The notes under the pieces are model-generated. The model was given only the letters and a program-made list of their open reading frames with translations, made no database searches and was not told the origin of the DNA. A program made the position numbers and the translations under genes. A DNA stretch of 16,137 nucleotides. It comes from Candidatus Bathyarchaeota archaeon. GTDB lineage: Archaea; Thermoproteota; Bathyarchaeia; Bathyarchaeales; Bathyarchaeaceae. Positions 1 to 7,331 of this stretch are shown piece by piece. The DNA is taken from NCBI GenBank assembly GCA_026014605.1, contig JAOZIC010000065.1, forward strand, positions 1,685-17,821. Direction: 5' to 3'. How positions within the stretch are numbered: the stretch's first letter is position 1; every line of letters begins with the position of its first letter.

Positions 1-2
1 TA

Positions 3-116
3 GCTGGTTGGACGGCTCACTCGTTAGAACAGTATTCGGATTCGGTTCTGTTGCGTCCTACTTCAAGGTATATCGGTGCATACGGAACAAAATTTGTTAA
101 CATCAAAAACCGATAA
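3..116 (+). CDS. Citrate synthase, C-terminal end (partial, cut by window edge)
   Basis: Frame 3 is open from the window edge to a TAA at 114-116 and encodes 37 residues. They begin with AGWTAHSLEQYSDS, followed by LLRPTSRYIG. This matches the conserved tail of citrate synthases (GWTAHxxEQ, then xLIRPxxxYxG), the enzyme that condenses acetyl-CoA with oxaloacetate in the TCA cycle. Only the last tenth or less of the usual 370-430 residue protein is present, so catalytic residues cannot be checked and a 2-methylcitrate synthase cannot be excluded. The gene runs convergently into the AlkD-like gene, with 25 bp between the two stop codons. The tail after the YIG motif is slightly longer than usual. 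The segment is too short for standard ORF length cut-offs, but the motif match is specific. Confidence 0.85.
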   Translation, partial: AGWTAHSLEQYSDSVLLRPTSRYIGAYGTKFVNIKNR

Positions 117-141
117 ACAAAACGTCTGACGAGTCCACAAT

Positions 142-846
142 CTATTTTTCTATTGCCTTTTTTCTCAAGTCCTGAGGCATCTTTTCGATAGCATACCTTA
201 GCGCCGTTCTTGGCATCACTGCCCTATTTTTCATAATATAGTTGAAAACTTCAGTTTGGTGTGATTTGCTTGCTTCTTTGAGCATCCAACCGTATCCTTT
301 CTGAACTAAATCATCCGTGTCCAGAAGTAATTTGTCTGCGATTTCAAAAACCACATCCAAAAACAGCCCCTTTCGCGCAGGCAAAACCAGTGTTGTTGCG
401 GCTCCCCTTTTCACCCACCTGTTTTGGGACTGCGTCCAATCTTTGATGTTTTCAAGGAATTGCGGAAATTTTTCCACAAACGACCCCAAAGCGTGGTTGC
501 ACAGTGTATCGCATTCTGCCCAGTTGCTCACGTAACTGTCAAGCCAGCGCTCCAAAACACCAAAATCCTCAGGTCCAAATTTGTCTATATTGGATTCTGC
601 CCACTTGTATGCAACAAAAGCTTCCTCGATGTAACCAGACTTTAGCAGTTCTTCGCACAATTCAAAGAACGTGTTTTTGTCCAAGTTTTTGATTTGTGAA
701 AAATATTTCGCGGCAATCTTTGCGACTGTAGGTACTTTTACGCCATAAAACTTTATGTCTTCCTTGAAAAACCTGCGTGTACTCTGCTTTGTTTTAGAGT
801 CAACGCTGTCTTGTAGTTCTTGCCTTATTTTGCTGATTATGTTCAT
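142..846 (-). CDS. AlkD-like DNA alkylation repair protein (HEAT-like DNA glycosylase)
   Basis: This 234-residue protein matches the DNA alkylation repair family (PF08713), alpha-helical HEAT-like-repeat glycosylases that excise cationic alkylated purines such as 3- and 7-methyl adducts. Visible hallmarks are FYGVKVPTVAKIA (33-45), SNWAECDTLC (107-116), WVKRGAA (144-150), VQKGYGWMLKEA near 182-193 and MPRTALRYAIEKMP near the C-terminus. W109 and D113 fall at the same numbers as the DNA-contacting Trp and the catalytic Asp of Bacillus cereus AlkD. R147 sits close to its conserved Arg. The length is normal for the family. The ATG at 846 lies 17 bp after the stop of the NapH-like gene, so the two are probably co-transcribed. 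The Shine-Dalgarno is weak (GAGAAAG). Activity on a given lesion is inferred from the family. Confidence 0.9.
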   Translation of the reverse strand: MNIISKIRQELQDSVDSKTKQSTRRFFKEDIKFYGVKVPTVAKIAAKYFSQIKNLDKNTFFELCEELLKSGYIEEAFVAYKWAESNIDKFGPEDFGVLERWLDSYVSNWAECDTLCNHALGSFVEKFPQFLENIKDWTQSQNRWVKRGAATTLVLPARKGLFLDVVFEIADKLLLDTDDLVQKGYGWMLKEASKSHQTEVFNYIMKNRAVMPRTALRYAIEKMPQDLRKKAIEK

Positions 847-863
847 GACTATGCTTTCTCAAA

Positions 864-1784
864 CTACGGAATTTTCGGTTTGATAGCTTTTGTTGGACAA
901 GCGTCACGGCATTTAAGACAATAAATGCATTCAGGATGAGTGAACTTTTCCCAAGGCAACTCAAGTATCGGCACGTTCATTGGACACGCCGCTACACAAT
1001 CGTTGCATCCTGCTTTTGTACATTTCAAGGGGTCTCTTTGCAGCCCCAAGAAACTGAACCTGTTCAAGAACGCCAAGATTGCTCCGTGTGGACAGAAATA
1101 TTTACACCAGCTTCGGGGCACGTATGCTGCAAAAGCGATAACTAAACCCAAAATTACAAGGCGAATCCACAAAAGCGGCATAACTGTGAACGCCTCTGCC
1201 ATAAACACATCCGTGTTATTGATTAACATTCCAACTCCGTTTGGAATAAGCGCAAACAAAGTATCAGCAGGACCTAACACGTTCAGTGGTCCAGAAGCAA
1301 AAACTCCAAGCGCAGACTTGAACCCTTCACCATTCCCGCCAGCAAGCATAGCCGCCAACGACACGCTAACAATCAGAATTCCTGCCATAATCGAGTATTT
1401 GGTGTATACCAGCCACTCGTGAGTTCTTGGAGAAACGTCGCTTTTTTTTCTTGAAATAAACCTGACTATGTCTTGGACTAAACCAAAGGGGCAAACCCAA
1501 CCACAAAGCGACCTGCCCAAAAACGCTGCAACCAAAAGGAATGCTGCCAGTGGAATCCACGGGAAGATTGCTTCTCCTAGCATTACTTGTATCATGGCGA
1601 ATGCGTCGCCCATGGCTTGTTGTTCAAGCCCTAGTGTGAACATTACTGGGAGAACAACTGGTAAGGTTGCTAAACCAAATGCTCCTCCAATAAACAAAAC
1701 AAACGAAATAACTTGAACAACTCTTCTTGCAACCTGCATGTTTCCAAAACTGCTTTTAGATTTTGTTTCTTGGGGAGTAGTCAC
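864..1784 (-). CDS. NapH/YccM-type membrane 4Fe-4S polyferredoxin
   Basis: This 306-residue integral membrane iron-sulfur protein has hydrophobic helices near residues 22-50, 62-90, 130-150 and 203-223. Between and after them are two CxxxCP motifs (C94/C98 in CGWVCPFG; C227/C231 in CKYFCPHGA). The C-terminal soluble part carries two ferredoxin-type 4Fe-4S sets: C255, C260, C263, C267 and C286, C289, C292, C296. This is the NapH/NosR/YccM architecture, which moves electrons between the membrane quinone or redox pool and a periplasmic or cytoplasmic partner. No nap, nos or other reductase gene is nearby, so the partner is unknown. The start is GTG at 1784, with GGAG 12 nt upstream. A later ATG (residue 16) just before the first helix is an alternative. 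A TATA-like TTAAAAAA element lies at about 1817-1824 on this strand. The AlkD-like gene follows 17 bp downstream. Confidence 0.88.
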   Translation of the reverse strand: MTTPQETKSKSSFGNMQVARRVVQVISFVLFIGGAFGLATLPVVLPVMFTLGLEQQAMGDAFAMIQVMLGEAIFPWIPLAAFLLVAAFLGRSLCGWVCPFGLVQDIVRFISRKKSDVSPRTHEWLVYTKYSIMAGILIVSVSLAAMLAGGNGEGFKSALGVFASGPLNVLGPADTLFALIPNGVGMLINNTDVFMAEAFTVMPLLWIRLVILGLVIAFAAYVPRSWCKYFCPHGAILAFLNRFSFLGLQRDPLKCTKAGCNDCVAACPMNVPILELPWEKFTHPECIYCLKCRDACPTKAIKPKIP

Positions 1785-1816
1785 TTTTTCTTTTTTCTCC
1801 TGCTAAATCTTTGCCA

Positions 1817-1824
1817 TTTTTTAA
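1817..1824 (-). promoter_or_regulatory. Probable TATA box for the NapH-like/AlkD-like unit
   Basis: On the minus strand this reads as an A/T tract (CTTAAAAAATGG context) about 33-40 bp upstream of the GTG at 1784. That distance gives a short leader containing the GGAG motif. The call rests only on position and base composition. Confidence 0.4.
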
Positions 1825-1869
1825 GTCAAGGCAATAGATAAGACGTGAGTCTCACTTTGCATAAAAGTT

Positions 1870-3228
1870 TTATCTACTTCCCACTGCTCTGACGTTTTCT
1901 ACTTTTATCCAAGGCGCAACCAGTTGCCCAATTTTGCGAACATTACTGCCCAAACCTGAAACATTACACAAAACATCAAAGAAACTACCCGTCAACATAA
2001 CATCCCGCACCGCATACGCAACAACTCCGTTTTCGATTTTCCAAGCAGGCGTAGCCACTACAGAGAACTCTCCGCTTTCAGGGTTACTGCTGTGTGCACC
2101 CTGAACACCATAAACAACCAAACCATCCGTGATTTCGCCGACCAGTTCGTCTTCTGTTTTGTTTCCTTTACTAAACACAAAGTTGCTAGCCTCAAGAACA
2201 GGTGTAGACGAATAAGCTGCACCACCCGACCTAACCGCGTTGCCTGTGCTTTGTGTGTTTGCCTTGTTTGCGGTGTAGTTGTCATACAAAAAGTTCTGTA
2301 AAACACCTTTCTGGATAACACACGTTTTCTGGCTTGGAACACCCTCGCCATCAAACTTTCTTGTCATCAAACCGCCCTCCAGCAAACCGTCATCATAAAC
2401 CGAAACAAGTTCAGACGCAACCTTTTCTCCAAGTTTATCCTTAAACGCTGAGCGTTCCCTTTGAACAAAATCTGCCTTAACCGCGTTAATCACCGTGTAA
2501 TACAACAAAGAACGAAACGCCTGCTGAGTAAAAACAACCGAAAACACACCAGAATCAATCTTTTTGGCGCCCAAGGCACAAACAGCCTGACGAGCAGCTT
2601 CTGTTCCAACAGCATCTACATCAACATCAAAAACACGTTCCGCTTGCAAATCAAAACACGCAGGCGTCACATCCGCGCCGTCCCGAGCAATAGTTTCCAT
2701 GCTGCAACCAAACGCAGTGCCCATATCGTAGGCTTCTATACCATGCGAGTTAACAACTGCTGAATCAAAAACAGATGCTCCAACACCGCCGTCAACCGCC
2801 AAAACACGTTTATCATAACCAACAACAGCACCCAACAGGTCAGACGCCATCTCCACCAAATCGTCAGACGACACATCAACAAGCCTTTTGTCGTAGGTGC
2901 CTTTTGTTTCACCAAACTTTTTTGTGTCAGCTAAGCTAACCCAATCTTTGTCTGGTTGGCTGGCTTTGGCTGCTTTTAATGCTCGTAGTGCTGTTTGTTC
3001 GATTTCTTTGTCTGTTAATGTGTTGCAGTACGAAAAACCAACAGCTTTACGGAAAACTGCTCTAACACCCAAACCCTGGTCAGCACTTTTCGCACTTCTA
3101 ACAATTTGTCCACGTTCTATGTCAATTGAAATACTGGAACCTTTGCTCAAAAACGCCTCAGCTTCATCCGCGCCGCCACGAATGGCTGTGTTTACTGCTT
3201 TTTTCCCAAAATTTATCAGTTCGGACAT
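1870..3228 (-). CDS. tldE: TldE/PmbA family metalloprotease subunit
   Basis: This is the non-catalytic partner in the TldD-TldE (PmbA) heterodimeric zinc protease, which cleaves unfolded or small modified peptides. E. coli TldD/E matures microcin B17 and helps degrade CcdA. The family is recognised from the N-terminal SELINFGKKAVNTAIRGGADEAEAF region, the GVPSQKT/VIQKGVLQNFLYD segment, the STGNAVRSGG turn and the GSFFDVLCNVSGLGSN tail. It lacks the HExxxH motif, as expected for TldE. The start is set at the ATG at 3228: GGAGGAG lies 8 nt upstream, and only one base separates this ATG from the TldD stop at 3230-3232. An in-frame TTG at 3246 would add six residues, but the Shine-Dalgarno argues against it. 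The result is 452 residues, normal for the family. Translational coupling with tldD suits a 1:1 heterodimer. Confidence 0.93.
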   Translation of the reverse strand: MSELINFGKKAVNTAIRGGADEAEAFLSKGSSISIDIERGQIVRSAKSADQGLGVRAVFRKAVGFSYCNTLTDKEIEQTALRALKAAKASQPDKDWVSLADTKKFGETKGTYDKRLVDVSSDDLVEMASDLLGAVVGYDKRVLAVDGGVGASVFDSAVVNSHGIEAYDMGTAFGCSMETIARDGADVTPACFDLQAERVFDVDVDAVGTEAARQAVCALGAKKIDSGVFSVVFTQQAFRSLLYYTVINAVKADFVQRERSAFKDKLGEKVASELVSVYDDGLLEGGLMTRKFDGEGVPSQKTCVIQKGVLQNFLYDNYTANKANTQSTGNAVRSGGAAYSSTPVLEASNFVFSKGNKTEDELVGEITDGLVVYGVQGAHSSNPESGEFSVVATPAWKIENGVVAYAVRDVMLTGSFFDVLCNVSGLGSNVRKIGQLVAPWIKVENVRAVGSR

Positions 3229-3229
3229 T

Positions 3230-4612
3230 TTAGGCAACTCCTCCAACAGTCACTTTTCCGACCTTTATGTGCGGTCCGCCATCACAGATGAACGCAGTTT
3301 GACCTTTGCCGCACCTTCCGGGCCATAACTCAAAATCTTTACCAACAGCATCCACCTGATGCAACGTTTCAAGAGTATTTCCGCTGATTGACGCGCTTCT
3401 AACAGGGTCGCCTAGTTCACCTTTGATTATCTCGTAGGCTTCTTGGATGCCTACTTGGAATGTTCCGTCTAGGTTTGCTTGTCCGCCACGAAAACTTTTG
3501 AGGTAGTAACCAAAGTCTATGCCTTCAATTAGTTCTTCAAATGTTTTGTCGCCAGCGGCAAGGTACGTGTTTCTCATTCTGATGATTGGTTCAAAACGAA
3601 AATCTTCTGCCCGAGCATTTCCCGTAGGTTCCATGTTCAGTTTGGCTGCGGTTTCCCTGCTCTGCATTAACCCTGTAAGTTTTCCTTTTTCGATTAACGC
3701 TGTTTTTTGTGTTCGCACACCTTCATCATCGTATTTGAATGACCCAAACGCGCCATCTACTGTTCCGTCGTCATAAACTGTAACTGCTTCAGAAGCAATC
3801 TGTTTACCGATTTTGTCAAGAAGAACCGAACCCGACAACGTCAAATCAGCCTCTGCCAGATGCCCCATTGCTTCGTGAATAAAAACTCCAACAACGTTTG
3901 GACCAATAACCGCAGGAAAACCTCCACCCTTCGGAGTTTTAGCTTTGAGTTGTTCTATTACCCTTTGAGCAACCATGGTTCCCACCTTTTCAGGAGTTTC
4001 CAAATCAAAAACCTCGTAACCACGTGTTGACCCAACTTCTTCTCTTGCAGAAGCAAACACGTTACCCTGTTTTGCTGAAGCCAAAATCCACGACCAAACA
4101 TAGAGTTTATCCTGTTCGATGCTTGTTCCGTCGCTGTTTACAAAAAAGTTGGTTCCCGTAACATCCAAGTAGCTGATTGTGCAGCTTTTTATTCTGTCAT
4201 CAAAACCCAAGGCTGTTTTGTCCATTGCTAAGATGTTGCCGATTTTTTGTTCCATGGGCACATCTTTTGGGTCTTTTTTAGGGTTAGCAACTATTTTATC
4301 TTGAACTGTTTTTACGTCGGCAAGCTTTACAGGATTTTTCAGTTTGAAACTGGTTGCTTTTGCTAACTTAACTGCGTCGGCAACTGCGTCGTTTAGTTGT
4401 TTGGTTTCAAGGTTGCCTAACGAAACAAAACCCCATGCCCCGTTGACCAGAACTCTGATTGCAGCACCGTTTTCTTCTCCTTGTTTTGCTCCTTCAACAA
4501 CACCGTCTTTAGTAGTCAAAAGCGTCTTGAACAGATTTTGAGCTCGTACCTCAACGTATTGGGCACCTAAACTTTGACCATAGTTCACAATTCTTGTTAA
4601 CTTGTCCTGCAA
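3230..4612 (-). CDS. tldD: TldD family zinc metalloprotease (catalytic subunit)
   Basis: This is the catalytic subunit of the TldD-TldE peptidase. The zinc motif HExxxH is intact (H246, E247, H251 in GVFIHEAMGHLAEADL). The C-terminal GRCGKGQ cysteine, the fourth zinc ligand in E. coli TldD, is also present. The N-terminal LGAQYVEVRAQ and the terminal TVGGVA are likewise family hallmarks. The 460 residues are a normal length. The start is TTG at 4612; an in-frame TGA two codons upstream rules out extension, and AGGTGTGA lies just upstream as a Shine-Dalgarno. The gene leads a two-gene operon with tldE and is divergent from the mannosyltransferase gene. No recognisable microcin-like or RiPP precursor is adjacent, so this is probably a housekeeping or quality-control peptidase with unknown substrates. 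Confidence 0.95.
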   Translation of the reverse strand: MQDKLTRIVNYGQSLGAQYVEVRAQNLFKTLLTTKDGVVEGAKQGEENGAAIRVLVNGAWGFVSLGNLETKQLNDAVADAVKLAKATSFKLKNPVKLADVKTVQDKIVANPKKDPKDVPMEQKIGNILAMDKTALGFDDRIKSCTISYLDVTGTNFFVNSDGTSIEQDKLYVWSWILASAKQGNVFASAREEVGSTRGYEVFDLETPEKVGTMVAQRVIEQLKAKTPKGGGFPAVIGPNVVGVFIHEAMGHLAEADLTLSGSVLLDKIGKQIASEAVTVYDDGTVDGAFGSFKYDDEGVRTQKTALIEKGKLTGLMQSRETAAKLNMEPTGNARAEDFRFEPIIRMRNTYLAAGDKTFEELIEGIDFGYYLKSFRGGQANLDGTFQVGIQEAYEIIKGELGDPVRSASISGNTLETLHQVDAVGKDFELWPGRCGKGQTAFICDGGPHIKVGKVTVGGVA

Positions 4613-4654
4613 AACGTGTCACACCTTTTATGCCGATTAAGAACGGTTTCGAGT

Positions 4655-4662
4655 CTTAAAAA
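4655..4662 (-). promoter_or_regulatory. Probable TATA box for tldD-tldE
   Basis: The minus strand reads TTTTTAAG about 45 bp upstream of the TTG start at 4612. With the usual archaeal TATA-to-start distance, transcription would begin near 4633 and give a leader of about 20 nt that includes the AGGTGTGA Shine-Dalgarno. Assigned by position and composition only. Confidence 0.45.
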
Positions 4663-4752
4663 CTGTTAGTGGTTACATTCACATCCACTTGAACGCATTT
4701 CAGAATACTGTATGTTTTTTCTCTGATTACTCATTGGTGGAATTGGCACAAT

Positions 4753-4762
4753 TTTATATTTA
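4753..4762 (+). promoter_or_regulatory. Probable TATA box for the PIG-V-like gene
   Basis: TTTATATTTA is a strong match to the archaeal TATA consensus. A start site about 25 bp downstream of its centre falls near 4783. The leader would then be only about 9 nt and would place the GGGG at 4782-4785 at the very 5' end of the mRNA. Translation of this gene may therefore be nearly leaderless. Confidence 0.6.
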
Positions 4763-4791
4763 TTAATCAATGCGTTTAATTGGGGTAATGA

Positions 4792-5946
4792 TTGGCTCTT
4801 AAAGAGTTGAATGCTTTTTCGCATCAGTTTTTCGACAAAAAACTACAGTTTATTGTTTCCAATAAACGGTTCATTATCCCTATCCTTGTTGTTGCTATTC
4901 TTAGACTTGCAATTTTTACTTGGATTCAACTATCAATAAACTGGCGCCCCGACCTTTTTCCATTCAGTTCATGGTCAAACACCTACACAATCTGGGACGG
5001 AGGATGGTACAACCTAATCTCAGAAAACTGGTACAACGACATACAAACAGAATATCTGTTGCCTGTTGACCAAGTATTTGCTTTCTCGCCGCTATTTCCG
5101 GCTTTAATCCGCGCTTTAGGATTGCTAATCGGAGATTTCGTAACATCTCAAGTAATACTCAGCTCCATTTTCGGAATCATCTGGATACCCTTGTTCCAAG
5201 CCGTCGCAGAGCAATACTTGGACACAGACCACGCCTTTTCTGCAACACTGATAGCTGCCATGTTTCCAATCGTTTTTCTTTTCACATCAGTTGGCTACGC
5301 CGAAGGACTGTTTCTCACCTTAACCTTATCCGCGATATATCTGCACTTAAAAAAACGATACCTATACGCGTCAATATTCTTAACCGCAGTAACGATGACA
5401 AAAATTTTCGGCATCTTACTGGTTGTGCCCCTGCTTTTAGACAACCTGTTAAAGAAGCGGTTTCGTGACGCTTTACTGTATCTTCTTCCTGTTTTGGCAC
5501 AACTTTCTTGGTTTTACTACGCATATTTGCGAACTGGAAACTTTTTTGCAGTATTAGACGCCCAAACATACTGGCTCAACAACACCTTCATCGGACAATA
5601 CGTTTTACCCACACTTTTCCAAACAGAACCAAATATTTCTCTTAGCCTACCTTTTAGCGAAGCGTACATCGGCTTGGTTATCTGTTTATTTGGCGCTTTT
5701 TGTTTGTTAACCCTCAAAGTTCGAGAACTAGACTGGAAACTGGCGCTTTACTCATTTCTCACGTTTTTAGTTACCATCTGCAACGGAAACGTAGTCAGCT
5801 ACCCAAGATACTTCAGTTTCATATTTCCCGTGTGGCTACTGTTCGCTACAAAAAAAGACCGTTGGCTAATTCTAACTGTTACCATTTTGGCGTTTGCTGA
5901 CTTAATCTCCATGTACCTGTTTGCACGATGGGTATTTTTAGGCTAA
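4792..5946 (+). CDS. PIG-V-like multi-pass membrane mannosyltransferase
   Basis: This 384-residue protein has about nine or ten hydrophobic segments spread along its length. It carries the signature of the PIG-V/GT-C mannosyltransferase group: an early luminal loop with WDGGWY (68-73), FAFSPLFP (96-103), SVGYAEGLF (166-174), and a late SYPRYFSFIFPVW segment. Such enzymes transfer a sugar from a dolichyl-phosphate donor to a lipid or glycan acceptor on the outer face of the membrane. The specific donor and acceptor here are unknown. An in-frame TGA at 4789-4791 directly precedes the TTG at 4792, so the TTG is the first possible start; the next Met is far downstream. The stop codon overlaps the end of the convergent endoQ gene by 4 bp. 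It is the only complete plus-strand gene in the window. Confidence 0.82.
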   Translation: MALKELNAFSHQFFDKKLQFIVSNKRFIIPILVVAILRLAIFTWIQLSINWRPDLFPFSSWSNTYTIWDGGWYNLISENWYNDIQTEYLLPVDQVFAFSPLFPALIRALGLLIGDFVTSQVILSSIFGIIWIPLFQAVAEQYLDTDHAFSATLIAAMFPIVFLFTSVGYAEGLFLTLTLSAIYLHLKKRYLYASIFLTAVTMTKIFGILLVVPLLLDNLLKKRFRDALLYLLPVLAQLSWFYYAYLRTGNFFAVLDAQTYWLNNTFIGQYVLPTLFQTEPNISLSLPFSEAYIGLVICLFGAFCLLTLKVRELDWKLALYSFLTFLVTICNGNVVSYPRYFSFIFPVWLLFATKKDRWLILTVTILAFADLISMYLFARWVFLG

Positions 5947-7238
5947 ATAAAATCAGCCATGCTCTTTTGTTTCGGCTTCTGTGGCTCCATGGCTTCTTGT
6001 TCTTCTTCAAACAGAGCAAGTTCACCATACACGCCGTCGTATCCGGGTATTACTTTGGCTTTTTCTTCCCTAACCCGAATAACAGCATCAGCAACTTTAG
6101 CATCAACAACCTTTACCATTTCATCTCTAGGTGCATCCATAAGCACCGTGTATTCGTCACCAAACCGTTTTATCAACGGGTCGTAGATGCTCCAGACCTT
6201 TTTAGTTGCAACACTGCTAACCCCAATAACTGCCTTAATAATCTCATGCAACGGCAACAAACGCTTGTAACCAATCACATTCGCTGGAACATAATCTGCC
6301 GGTCGGTCAGCTAATTCTTCAATTCGTTGGTCTACTCCACGTGTGAGTTTTCTTCCACATTTCGGGCAACGGTTGCCATATTTTATTGCCTCTGCAGGCG
6401 GCAGGGAAATGTTACAGTTTCTGTGACCAGACCAGTGATACTTGCCATAAGCAGGATTAGTTTCTATGGTAAACTTGAACCGTTTAGGGTCCTTTTTACG
6501 GATGGCATCAACTACTTCACCATAGGTTAACTTGTCAAGTTCGAAAACGTTTGCTTCTCTTCCAATTCTCCAAGGCCAATGACTGTGACAATCGCTGTTA
6601 GAAATCAACGTAAACCTATCTAAACTGCTCAGCCTCCAGTTCATAGGCGGGTCAGAAGAAAGCCCAGTTTCAAGGGCGTGAATGTGTTTTGTCATGTCCT
6701 CGTAGCAGTCTTCTATTGTGTCAAAGCCACTAAATGCCCCAAACAGGCTAAACCACGGCGTCCAAACATGAGCAGGAACCACCTCATTCATATCTGAAAC
6801 TTCCATGACTTCTTCCACAAGCTGCGCGGAGGTCATTTCCAGAAATGGTCTGCCGTCTACTGTTAAGTCGCCATACTTTTTGAGTCGGTCACTGATTTGA
6901 GCCGCAGTGTCTAGGTTGGGCGTGAAAATCACGTGGTGTATTCGTTTGTTTTTTTCGTTAACGTAATAGGTTGTGCAAACTTCCGCAGTTAACATGTAAC
7001 GAACAGGAGAATCCGGATGATTCCTAGAACCATACAGACCGCTGTCTTCAACTTCGGTTAAGTCGTCAGATAGTTCACCAAACCATTTCGGGTGGGTAAA
7101 GTCGCCTGTGCCAACAAGTTTTAGGCCTTTAATTTTTGCGTAACGTGTAATCTCAGGTATGTCCATGTTCTGGCTTGTAGCCCGACTAAACCTGCTGTGA
7201 ATATGAAGATCAGCAATAACCCTCAAAGCCTGCACCAA
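5943..7238 (-). CDS. Endonuclease Q (EndoQ) family PHP-domain DNA repair nuclease
   Basis: This 431-residue protein has an N-terminal PHP metal-dependent domain (ADLHIHSRFSRAT at 9-21, then GTGDFTHP near 43-50). Further metal-site segments follow (PAHVWTPWFS; SNSDCHSHWPWRIG). A zinc-finger-like insert has Cys in HRNCN and CPKCG near residues 270-300. This is the EndoQ layout known from Thermococcales and some methanogens and bacteria. EndoQ nicks DNA 5' to deaminated bases (uracil, hypoxanthine, xanthine) and abasic sites. The C-terminus QKSMADFI resembles a PCNA-interacting PIP box. The start is TTG at 7238 or GTG at 7235. A TATA-like TTATTTAGATAAA lies at about 7261-7273, so the mRNA may be almost leaderless. 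It lies downstream of cdc48, beyond a terminator, and its stop overlaps the convergent mannosyltransferase stop. Confidence 0.9.
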   Translation of the reverse strand: MVQALRVIADLHIHSRFSRATSQNMDIPEITRYAKIKGLKLVGTGDFTHPKWFGELSDDLTEVEDSGLYGSRNHPDSPVRYMLTAEVCTTYYVNEKNKRIHHVIFTPNLDTAAQISDRLKKYGDLTVDGRPFLEMTSAQLVEEVMEVSDMNEVVPAHVWTPWFSLFGAFSGFDTIEDCYEDMTKHIHALETGLSSDPPMNWRLSSLDRFTLISNSDCHSHWPWRIGREANVFELDKLTYGEVVDAIRKKDPKRFKFTIETNPAYGKYHWSGHRNCNISLPPAEAIKYGNRCPKCGRKLTRGVDQRIEELADRPADYVPANVIGYKRLLPLHEIIKAVIGVSSVATKKVWSIYDPLIKRFGDEYTVLMDAPRDEMVKVVDAKVADAVIRVREEKAKVIPGYDGVYGELALFEEEQEAMEPQKPKQKSMADFI

Positions 7239-7260
7239 ACCGTTAACCTGTGTTACGTGT

Positions 7261-7273
7261 TTTATCTAAATAA
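7261..7273 (-). promoter_or_regulatory. Probable TATA box for endoQ
   Basis: The minus strand reads TTATTTAGATAAA about 25-35 bp upstream of the TTG/GTG start. This spacing puts the transcription start within a few bases of the start codon. It suggests that endoQ has its own promoter, separate from cdc48. Confidence 0.5.
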
Positions 7274-7331
7274 CCTATGTGTAAACCGCAGGCGGCGTTT
7301 TGCCATGTTACTATGTTTGTTTTTAGGGTTT

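Noticed and set aside
1..100. tRNA-like or other structured RNA at the left edge
   Set aside because: No cloverleaf could be drawn, and frame 3 gives a specific citrate synthase match that explains the sequence.
940..1422. A 160-codon plus-strand open frame
   Set aside because: It is antisense to the NapH-like gene, whose cysteine motifs and helices are clear. The plus-strand translation shows no domain and mirrors the codon bias of the opposite strand.
2897..3328. A 143-codon plus-strand open frame across the tldD/tldE junction
   Set aside because: Antisense to two well-supported genes, with no recognisable motif or ribosome binding site.
4631..4660. A nine-codon ORF (ATG...TAA) in the tldD/mannosyltransferase gap, considered as a TldD/E peptide substrate
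   Set aside because: Too short, with no Shine-Dalgarno or TATA box in the right place, and within the length expected by chance. It also overlaps the tldD promoter.
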